From: Thioalkalivibrio sp. K90mix
Lineage (GTDB): Bacteria > Pseudomonadota > Gammaproteobacteria > Ectothiorhodospirales > Ectothiorhodospiraceae
Direction: 5' to 3'
Assembly (NCBI RefSeq): GCF_000025545.1
Contig: NC_013889.1
Location: forward strand, 1,729,501 to 1,793,500
DNA: 64,000 nucleotides
Shown: in pieces, positions 19,642-26,496 of the stretch
How positions within the stretch are numbered: position 1 is the stretch's first letter
How the letters are laid out: each line of letters begins with the position of its first letter
The notes under the pieces: generated by a model
What the model saw: only the letters and a program-made list of their open reading frames with translations
What the model was told of the DNA's origin: nothing
The model's database searches: none
Position numbers and translations under genes: made by a program

Positions 19642-20626
19642 TGTCAGGTCTCGCCTGGTCATATACACGTTTTCGAAATAAATCGGGGCGTTCATGCTGC
19701 CAGGCCTTGAGGGTTTCCACCGGCGTCCGATGCCCCAGCGCCTTCTGGCCAATGTGATGGTTGTACAGCCGCTGGTAGTGCCGCAGGGCTTCGTCCAGGT
19801 GCTGACCGGAGTCGAAGTGGCGGGTGCGCAGCAGATCGGCGATGCGCCCGTTGAAGCGTTCGACCATGCCGTTGGTCTGGGGCCGCTTGGGCCGGATCAG
19901 GCGATGCTCGATCCCGTGCTCGGCACACAGCCGGTCGAAGGGGTGCTGCCCCGTCGGCGCGCGCTCCCCGGTCGCGGCAAAGCGGTCCGTGAACTCCTTG
20001 CCGTTGTCGGTGACGAGGTGGGTGATATGGAACGGCGCTTTCTCGAGGAGCTTCTTCAGAAAGCCGCGCGCGGCTTCGGCGCTCTTGGTGCGCCGCACCT
20101 CCAGATAGACCCAGCGGCTGGCCCGGTCGATGGCCACGAACAGGTAGCCACGAGACGTCTGGTCTGCCATCTGCGGCAGGTACTTCACGTCCACATGCAC
20201 AAAGCCCGGCACGTAGTCCTTGAACGGCTTGTGCGCCGGCTCCTCGGGTTCCCCGTCGCGTTCCCGCTGCAGGGCCCGCAGGTCGCCCACGCCGTGCCGG
20301 CGCAGGCAGCGCGCGAGCGCCGCCCGGCTGAGATCCGGGTTCAGGAACTCACGCGCCACGATCAGCAGGTCATCCAGCGACAGCAGGGCCACTTCCCGGA
20401 CCTGGACCACGATCGCCTCCTGCTCCGGCGTCAGGGTCGTGTGCAGCCGCTTGGGGCAATGCGACCGATCTTCCACCTCCCGGCGGTAGCGCCACTTGCG
20501 CACGGTCATGCGCGTAATGCCGTAGCGCCGGGCCAGCTCGGGATCGCTCACGCCGGGCGGTGCCTCCTGCAACTCCCGCCGGATCTGGGGTGTGGTGCGC
20601 GCGTTCGAATGGATCGTGCTCGCCAT
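19637..20626 (-). CDS. IS481-family transposase
   Basis: DDE integrase-type transposase, 329 aa. Residues 1-60 hold a helix-turn-helix (SDPELARRYGITRMTVRKWR). The catalytic core has HVDVKYLPQM (first Asp), LVTDNGKEF (second Asp) and MVERFNGRI (Glu). Intact in appearance. The last codons run past the IS end: the stop TAG (19637-19639) lies in the target duplication, so the stop is supplied by the NCTAGN target. The ATG at 20626 follows GGAGGGATAGC, a good ribosome-binding site. Confidence 0.95.
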   Translation of the reverse strand: MASTIHSNARTTPQIRRELQEAPPGVSDPELARRYGITRMTVRKWRYRREVEDRSHCPKRLHTTLTPEQEAIVVQVREVALLSLDDLLIVAREFLNPDLSRAALARCLRRHGVGDLRALQRERDGEPEEPAHKPFKDYVPGFVHVDVKYLPQMADQTSRGYLFVAIDRASRWVYLEVRRTKSAEAARGFLKKLLEKAPFHITHLVTDNGKEFTDRFAATGERAPTGQHPFDRLCAEHGIEHRLIRPKRPQTNGMVERFNGRIADLLRTRHFDSGQHLDEALRHYQRLYNHHIGQKALGHRTPVETLKAWQHERPDLFRKRVYDQARPDN

Positions 20627-20729
20627 GCTATCCCTCCTGCGTGGGGCGGCCGCACACGATACTCAGCCACTCTCGTGCACGAAACAGGGGTGCCTTCTCG
20701 TGCGGTATAGAATCGTCCGTTACCCAACA
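19642..20729 (-). mobile_element. IS481-family insertion sequence, 1088 bp
   Basis: One transposase gene on the minus strand. The ends are imperfect inverted repeats beginning TGTCAGGTCTCG (left) and TGTTGGGTAACG (right, read inward), 8 of 12 identical. It is flanked by the perfect 6-bp duplication CCTAGT. This fits the NCTAGN target known for IS481. It interrupts the reverse transcriptase gene in antisense orientation. Confidence 0.93.
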
Positions 20730-20735
20730 CCTAGT
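20730..20735. repeat. Target-site duplication CCTAGT, right copy
   Basis: Identical to 19636-19641. Removing the IS together with one copy restores the reading frame ...LIPS-DSIVTSYSF... of the reverse transcriptase. Confidence 0.93.
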
Positions 20736-22022
20736 GACAGCATTGTCACATCCTATAGCTTCCCAGTTCCGATCGATTCGAAGCACCCCGGAAGACTAGG
20801 TCATCTCAGGAGTGGACGGATGATCTACGAGTTCGTTGGGATGGTTGACAAAGACATAGCCTCAATCGCCTATCGCTACAAACACTTGGTTAGAGCCGAT
20901 ATAAAGAATTTTTACCCCGGGATATATACGCACAGTATCGCTTGGGCCTTACATGGGAAAAACAACGTAAGAAAACGAGAGAACTTCCGCAACTACCAAC
21001 TTTTAGGCAACCGCCTGGATCGATTATTCCAGCGGGCGAATGATGGATGCACAAATGGAGTTCCTATAGGCCCGGCAGTGTCAGATATTGTCGCCGAGAT
21101 CATCGCCAGTGCAGTGGATCGAATCCTATCAAAAGGGGTCAAAGAAAGTTCTATCGACTGCGAGATAATTCGATTTAAGGATGATTATAGGATATTAGTT
21201 CAGTCCGAAGAAGATGGCAGGCGCGTGATAAAAGAACTACAGGCATCATTAAAAGAATTTAGCTTAGAGATAAACGAAGCGAAGACGGAAATAAAAACCC
21301 TGCCAGAAGGACTGTTCCGAGAGTGGGTATCTCGCTACCATCTTGTACACCCAAAAAAACGCGCGAAGTACTCTTGGAAGCAGTTTAGGGAGCTCTACTT
21401 GGCGGTTCTCCGCATAGATGAAGACTGCCCAGGGACAGGCGTTATTGACCGCTTCTTAGCAGACATTGTCTCTAAATATGGGGCGCTCAAGGTGACCGTC
21501 GGATCCTTCAATTTGCAAAGAATCATAAGCATGCTACTAATGCTTGCAAATAGGCGTGTAAAAGCCTTCCCCAAGGTGCTCGCAATCATTGAATCCGTTC
21601 TTCGGTCTCCATTCGGATCAGCCCATCAGACCGAGATCGTCGAGCATCTAGAAAGGTACTTACAATCACTTGTACTTGAGGAGGAGAGGAACAAGTACCT
21701 TATCTGCTGGATCAGTTACTTCATAGTCAGCAACGGACTTAAGAAAGACTTATCCATTTCGCCGAAGCTCTCCGACCCGATTACGCGCTCTGTTTATAAT
21801 AACCGCTCGGTCCTCTTCAAGAACGCTACAGAGTTCAAGCTTTTTAAAGGCTGCGTTGCCGCCGGAAAGGAAGTCTCGATGCTCGAACATCTAGAGGTCT
21901 TTTACCCCCCCAAGACTGGCTAGTTGTGTAAACCCACCAGGTTGTTCATCACGGCGTCGGACCTCGATAAGGCATTGCGAGTGGAGGACACCCACTTTCT
22001 GCGGGCTTGCCTGAAAACGAAC

Positions 22023-22042
22023 TCGGCGCCCGAAGGCGCCGA
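22023..22042. terminator. Hairpin downstream of the reverse transcriptase
   Basis: TCGGCGCC, loop CGAA, GGCGCCGA: a perfect 8-bp stem with a tetraloop 100 bp after the reverse transcriptase stop. There is no T run, so it may be a stabilising hairpin or part of a repeat rather than a terminator. Confidence 0.4.
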
Positions 22043-22121
22043 TCGAAGTGGCTGGGAGAGTGCCGGGGCCTAGCCCCAGATGTCCTGAGTGATGCCGGCG
22101 AATGGAGAGAAAAAGAGAAAC

Positions 22122-22145
22122 CGAAGAAGGGGACACCCATCTTTT
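22122..22145. repeat. REP-like palindrome (GAAGGGGACACCCATCTT type)
   Basis: Imperfect palindrome AAGAAGGGGACACCCATCTT. Related copies occur near 21983, 29887, 30768 and 33706, all between genes and on both sides of the island. Confidence 0.6.
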
Positions 22146-22170
22146 TTCGGACCCCCTGACGGGGTCGGAC

Positions 22171-22204
22171 CTCGATAAGCCGCTGAACGCAAAGGCCGGG
22201 TTTC
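22171..22204 (+). repeat. Imperfect 34-bp direct repeat, left copy
   Basis: Begins CTCGATAAGCCGCTGAACGC and matches 29827-29860 at 29 of 34 positions. The two copies bracket higA, the type I restriction operon and the DUF6994-like gene. Confidence 0.6.
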
Positions 22205-22339
22205 GTCGTTCGGGCCTCTAAAGGGGCTTAGACGGGCCATTTTTGAGCGGAAAAGGGCCACCAAGATTTCGGGACGAAGGGGGCAACCATTTTCCTTTCC
22301 GGTTGCGACGACTGCCGTAGGCTACGAGGATTACCACTG

Positions 22340-22657
22340 ATGACCATGCACAACCCTCCGCACCCGGGCGAGTTCATTCGCGAGGTCTATCTGGAACCGT
22401 TTGGACTCAGTGCCCGCCAGCTTGCCAGCAAGCTCGATGTCTCGCCTTCCACCCTGGGGCGCGTCCTGCAGGGACGCAGCGGGGTCAGCCCGGAGATGGC
22501 GCTGCGTCTGTCCAAAACGCTCGGCCGTTCGCCGGAAAGCTGGCTGGCCATGCAGGACCAGCACGATCTCTGGTGCGCACGGAAGAGCGTGAAGCTGGAC
22601 ACCGTGCAGCGGGTGCGGTTCGATGGACCTGGCGACGGCGGGCAACCTGCCGCTTAG
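22340..22657 (+). CDS. higA: HigA-family antitoxin (XRE helix-turn-helix), apparently without toxin
   Basis: 105 aa. The N-terminus NPPHPGEFIREVYLEPFGLS is the HigA signature and the HTH follows (SARQLASKLDVSPSTLGRVL). In HigBA modules the toxin gene lies just upstream; here the 416 bp upstream carry only repeats. It could be an orphan antitoxin or a regulator of the restriction operon that starts 94 bp downstream on the same strand. A GAGG motif lies about 12 nt before the ATG. Confidence 0.85.
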   Translation: MTMHNPPHPGEFIREVYLEPFGLSARQLASKLDVSPSTLGRVLQGRSGVSPEMALRLSKTLGRSPESWLAMQDQHDLWCARKSVKLDTVQRVRFDGPGDGGQPAA

Positions 22658-22751
22658 CACCGCAGGAAGTACGCCAGGGAAGTGGCGCCCACCTTTCTCC
22701 TGACCTGCGCGCGAAGGGATAATGCGGCGTCCAAGGAGAACGGGTGACTGA

Positions 22752-24239
22752 ATGTTCGAGCAAACCTTCCGCAATATCGATGATGTGCTCTGGAAAGAGG
22801 CCGGCTGCGCGACGGAGCTGGACTACACGGAGCAGACGTCGTGGATGCTGTTCCTCAAGTATCTGGATGATCTGGAGTACGAGCGCGCGCAGGAGGCGGA
22901 GCTGGTGGGCAAGTCCTATCAATACATCATCGATGAGCCGTATCGCTGGTCGGCGTGGGCTGCGCCGAAGAAGGCGGATGGTACATTCGACCATGACGAG
23001 GCGCTGACGGGCGCGGATCTGATCGGCTTCGTCAACGACGATCTGTTTCCGTATCTCCAGGGCTTCCGCACGCGCGCGACGGGGCCGGACACCCTCGAGT
23101 ACAAGATCGGGGAGATCTTCAGCGAGATCCGCAACAAGTTCTCCAGCGGCTACAGCCTGCGCGATGCGCTGGAGCTGATCGACGGCCTGAGCTTCCGCTC
23201 GCAGAAGGAGAAGCACGAGCTCTCCCACTTGTACGAGGCGAAGATCCGCAACATGGGCAATGCGGGGCGCAACGGCGGCGAGTACTACACGCCGCGCCCG
23301 TTGATCCGCGCCATGATCCAGGTGGTGAAGCCGCGCATCGGCGAGCGCATCTACGACGCCGCCGCCGGGTCGGCCGGCTTTCTGTGCGAGGCCCACGACT
23401 ACCTGCGCTACGGGCCGGACGGCCAGGGTGATGGGAAGCGCGACGGCAGCCATCTGTCCATCAGCGACCTGAATACCCTCCAGACCCGCACCTTCTACGC
23501 CAAGGAGAAGAAGAGCCTGCCCTATGTGATCGGGATCATGAACCTGATCCTGCACGGCATCGAGGCGCCCAATGTCATTCACACCAACAGCCTTACGGAG
23601 AACCTGAGCGACATCCAGGAGAAGGACCGCTTCGACGTGATCCTCGCCAACCCGCCCTTCGGCGGCAAGGAGCGCAAGGAGGTCCAGCAGAACTTCCCCA
23701 TCAAGACCGGCGAAACGGCCTTCCTGTTCCTGCAGCACTTCATCAAGTACCTGAAGGCCGGTGGCCGCACCGCCGTCGTCATCAAGAACACCTTCCTGTC
23801 CAACAGCGACAATGCCTCGCGTGCGCTGCGCAAGGAACTGCTGCAAAGCTGCAACCTGCACACCATCCTGGACTGCCCCGGCGGCACCTTCCTCGGTGCG
23901 GGTGTGAAGACGGTGGTGCTGTTCTTCGACAAGGGCGCGCCGACCCGGAAGCTCTGGTACTACCAGCTCGACCCCGGCCGCAGCCTGGGCAAGACCAACC
24001 CGCTCAACGATGATGACCTGAAGGACTTTGTCGCCCGCCAGGCCGGCTTCGACGATTCTGACAATTCCTGGACGGTGGACGTCCAGGATATCGACCCGGA
24101 CAGCGTCGATCTGTCGGTGAAGAACCCGAACAAGGCCGAAGCTGAACCCCTGCGCGATCCCGAGGTAATCATCAACGAGATCGAGACGCTGGACCGGGAG
24201 AGCGAAGAGATCCTGGAAGGCATTCGGGGGATGTTATGA
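22752..24239 (+). CDS. hsdM: Type I restriction-modification methyltransferase subunit HsdM
   Basis: N6-adenine methyltransferase, 495 aa. The N-terminal HsdM bundle has LDYTEQTSWMLFLKYLDDLE. The catalytic motif IV is NPPF at residues 300-303 (VILANPPFGGKE), and the SAM-binding region AAAGSAGFLCEAHDY lies around residue 205. The stop overlaps the hsdS ATG (ATGA). First gene of hsdM-hsdS-RhuM/Doc-hsdR. The gene shows the high GC of the flanks, unlike parts of hsdS. Confidence 0.96.
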   Translation: MFEQTFRNIDDVLWKEAGCATELDYTEQTSWMLFLKYLDDLEYERAQEAELVGKSYQYIIDEPYRWSAWAAPKKADGTFDHDEALTGADLIGFVNDDLFPYLQGFRTRATGPDTLEYKIGEIFSEIRNKFSSGYSLRDALELIDGLSFRSQKEKHELSHLYEAKIRNMGNAGRNGGEYYTPRPLIRAMIQVVKPRIGERIYDAAAGSAGFLCEAHDYLRYGPDGQGDGKRDGSHLSISDLNTLQTRTFYAKEKKSLPYVIGIMNLILHGIEAPNVIHTNSLTENLSDIQEKDRFDVILANPPFGGKERKEVQQNFPIKTGETAFLFLQHFIKYLKAGGRTAVVIKNTFLSNSDNASRALRKELLQSCNLHTILDCPGGTFLGAGVKTVVLFFDKGAPTRKLWYYQLDPGRSLGKTNPLNDDDLKDFVARQAGFDDSDNSWTVDVQDIDPDSVDLSVKNPNKAEAEPLRDPEVIINEIETLDRESEEILEGIRGML

Positions 24240-25495
24240 GGGAGGGGTGGAAGACAGCGAAGCTCAGTGAGCTTTGCGATATTCAACTTGGAAAGACACC
24301 CGCTCGCGCTAATTCTTCCTATTGGGATCAAGAGAGGTCCACCGGTAACGTTTGGCTCTCCATTGCGGATCTACTCAAATCTGAAGCCAACAACGTATCC
24401 GACAGCAAGGAGTATCTTTCGGATAAAGGGGCAAAGCTGTGCAAGATCGTCAAGAAGGGAACACTTCTTGTCAGCTTTAAGCTGACATTGGGCCGGGTCG
24501 CATTTGCGGGAAAAGACCTATATACCAATGAAGCGATTGCTGCGTTAACAATTCATGATGAGCAGATCATCAACCGAGATTATTTGTTCTACTTCTTGCA
24601 TTTTTTTGATTGGGTGAAGGCAGCACAGGATGACGTCAAGCTCAAGGGGATGACGTTAAACAAGGCGAAGCTAAAGGAGATCCTGGTGGTTGTCCCACCC
24701 CTCCCCGAGCAAAAGCGCATCGTCGCCATCCTCGATGAAGCCTTCGCGAGCATCGACACCGCGGTCGCCAACACCGAAAAGAACCTCGCCAATGCCCGGG
24801 AGTTGTTTGAGAGTTATTTAAATGCAGTGGTTGACACCGCGTTCCGCAAATCCACTGTCACGGTGTTGTCTGACTTGGCTGAAGAGATCACTGATGGTGA
24901 TCACATGCCTCCGCCCAAGGCACCATCGGGCGTTCCGTTTATAACGATCAAGAACATTGATAAAAGAACGCGAAAGGTTGACTTTGAGAACACCTTTCGT
25001 GTCCCTCGCAGCTACTTTGAGGGACTCAAGCCAAATAAACGCCCAAGAAAAGGCGACGTGTTGTATACCGTTACCGGTTCGTTCGGAATTCCTGTTGTGG
25101 TGGGTCAAAAGACGGAGTTCTGTTTCCAGCGACATATCGGTTTGATCCGGCCAAAATCAGGCACAGACAGTAGCTGGCTCTATTACCTTCTCATGTCTCC
25201 TCAGATTTTTGCGCAGGCGACTGACGGTGCCACCGGAACAGCACAGAAGACGGTTTCATTGAAAGTGCTTCGCAGTTTCAGGGTTCCAACGATTCCTTTG
25301 GATCAGCAAGTGGACAACGTACAGCAATTAGATAACCTCCTTGCTGATGTCGAAGGGCTTGAATCGATCTACAGGCAGCAGCTCCGTAACTTGGGTGAAC
25401 TGAAACAATCCCTCCTGCAAAAAGCCTTCTCCGGCGAACTCACCGCAGGCAAGGCAGCCTCCGATGCCATGCGCCAGGTGGAGGAAATCGCATGA
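24236..25495 (+). CDS. hsdS: Type I restriction-modification specificity subunit HsdS
   Basis: DNA-recognition subunit, 419 aa with two target-recognition domains. TRD1 runs from the start to about residue 150, then the first conserved helix VVPPLPEQKRIVAILDEAFA. TRD2 starts near residue 205 (LSDLAEEITDGDHMPPPKAP) and the C-terminal conserved region ends LGELKQSLLQKAFSGELTAG. The TRDs are clearly AT-richer than the conserved helices, as expected when TRDs are exchanged between systems. It overlaps both neighbours by ATGA. The recognition sequence cannot be predicted by eye. Confidence 0.95.
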   Translation: MREGWKTAKLSELCDIQLGKTPARANSSYWDQERSTGNVWLSIADLLKSEANNVSDSKEYLSDKGAKLCKIVKKGTLLVSFKLTLGRVAFAGKDLYTNEAIAALTIHDEQIINRDYLFYFLHFFDWVKAAQDDVKLKGMTLNKAKLKEILVVVPPLPEQKRIVAILDEAFASIDTAVANTEKNLANARELFESYLNAVVDTAFRKSTVTVLSDLAEEITDGDHMPPPKAPSGVPFITIKNIDKRTRKVDFENTFRVPRSYFEGLKPNKRPRKGDVLYTVTGSFGIPVVVGQKTEFCFQRHIGLIRPKSGTDSSWLYYLLMSPQIFAQATDGATGTAQKTVSLKVLRSFRVPTIPLDQQVDNVQQLDNLLADVEGLESIYRQQLRNLGELKQSLLQKAFSGELTAGKAASDAMRQVEEIA

Positions 25496-26496
25496 GCGCC
25501 GAAACCCAGGCCCCCATCGTGATCTTCGAGGATGCCGACAAGGCGGTCGAAGTTCGGCTGGATGCCGACCGCGAGACCGTCTGGCTGACGCAGGAGCAGA
25601 TGACGGTGATCTTCGATGTGCAGAAGGCGGCGGTATCCAAGCACCTGAAGAACATCTTTCAGGATGGCGAACTGGAACGTGAGGCAACCGTTTCCATTTT
25701 GGAAACCGTTCGAGCCGAGGGAAAGCGCCGGGTCACCCGGCAGATCGAGCACTACAACCTCGACGCGATCATCTCCGTTGGCTACCGGGTGAACTCGCGC
25801 CGCGCCGTCAAGTTTCGCCAGTGGGCCACCCGCGTGTTGCGCGAACACCTGACCCAGGGCTGGACCCTGAACCGCCAGCGCTTCGAGGAAAACGCCCGGG
25901 AGCTGGAGGCGGCCCTGGCGCTGGTACGGAAGGCCGCGCAAAGCCCGGCGCTGGATGCGGGCAGCGGTCGTGGTCTGGTGGATATCGTCAGCCGCTACGC
26001 CCAGACCTTTCTGTGGCTGCAACGCTATGACGAAGGCTTGCTGACCGAACCGCGCGCCCAGACTGGAGGCACGCTGCCCTCCTGGGAACAGGCGCGGGCC
26101 GCGCTGGACGGGCTGAAATCCGACCTCATGGCACGCGGCGAAGCCACCGAGCTGTTCGCCCGCGACCGGGGTGATGGTCTGACCTCGCTGCTGGGCAATC
26201 TCGATCAGAGTGTGTTTGGTGAGCCCGCCTACCCCAGCGTCGAATCCAAGGCGGCGCACCTGCTCTATTTCGTGGTGAAGAACCACCCGTTTTCCGATGG
26301 CAACAAGCGCAGCGCGGCCTTTCTGTTCGTGGACTTCCTCCACCGCAACGGTCGCCTGCTGGGTGAGTCCGGCGAGCCGGTGATCAACGATGTCGGCCTC
26401 GCGGCCTTGACCCTGCTGGTGGCCGAGTCCGACCCTGCGAACAAGGAGACCATGATCCGTTTGATCATGAATATGGTGGCTGGAGACCAGGGATGA
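25492..26496 (+). CDS. RhuM/Doc (Fic-fold) protein inside the type I restriction operon
   Basis: 334 aa with two parts. Residues about 10-125 form a RhuM-type domain (ETVWLTQEQMTVIFDVQKAA, YNLDAIISVGYRVNSRRAVK). Residues about 225-334 form a Doc/Fic domain with HPFSDGNKRSAAF at 265-277, close to the HxFxD(G/A)NKR motif of Doc kinases/AMP transferases, so the catalytic His and the phosphate loop look intact. It overlaps hsdS and hsdR by ATGA on both sides, so it is made with the restriction enzyme. Such genes recur in type I operons; their role (toxin, or guard against loss or inhibition of the system) is not settled. No separate antitoxin gene is seen. Confidence 0.92.
   Translation: MSAETQAPIVIFEDADKAVEVRLDADRETVWLTQEQMTVIFDVQKAAVSKHLKNIFQDGELEREATVSILETVRAEGKRRVTRQIEHYNLDAIISVGYRVNSRRAVKFRQWATRVLREHLTQGWTLNRQRFEENARELEAALALVRKAAQSPALDAGSGRGLVDIVSRYAQTFLWLQRYDEGLLTEPRAQTGGTLPSWEQARAALDGLKSDLMARGEATELFARDRGDGLTSLLGNLDQSVFGEPAYPSVESKAAHLLYFVVKNHPFSDGNKRSAAFLFVDFLHRNGRLLGESGEPVINDVGLAALTLLVAESDPANKETMIRLIMNMVAGDQG

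Larger units (their letters stand above)
19288..21923 (+). pseudogene. Defence-type reverse transcriptase split by an IS481-family element
   Basis: Two in-frame pieces (19288-19641 and 20736-21923) join exactly when the IS and one target copy are removed, giving about 513 aa. The N-terminal piece has the conserved start region YHWLIDNGYFPESYVLPPCY. The C-terminal piece carries the whole catalytic palm: motif A VRADIKNFYPG, motif B GVPIGPAVSD, motif C IRFKDDYRIL with the two catalytic Asp (FKDD rather than YADD), then about 220 residues of mostly helical sequence. No maturase or intron structure is present, and the neighbours are defence genes, which points to the UG/Abi (DRT) type of reverse transcriptase. 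I cannot assign a group. GC is well below the flanks. The exact start is open: in-frame ATGs also lie at 19126 and 19183. An internal ATG at 20820 with AGGAG 7 nt upstream could still express the palm domain. Confidence 0.85.
21924..22339. other. Repeat-rich gap between the reverse transcriptase and higA
   Basis: No convincing gene in these 416 bp. It holds a 16-bp direct repeat GTCGGACCTCGATAAG (21957-21972 and 22165-22180), two REP-like palindromes around GGACACCC (about 21983 and 22127), a perfect hairpin at 22023-22042 and the 34-bp repeat at 22171. I looked for a HigB-type toxin before higA and found none. Confidence 0.6.

Noticed and set aside
21924-22339. Possible HigB toxin before higA
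   Set aside because: No frame here reads like HigB; only repeats and palindromes are present.
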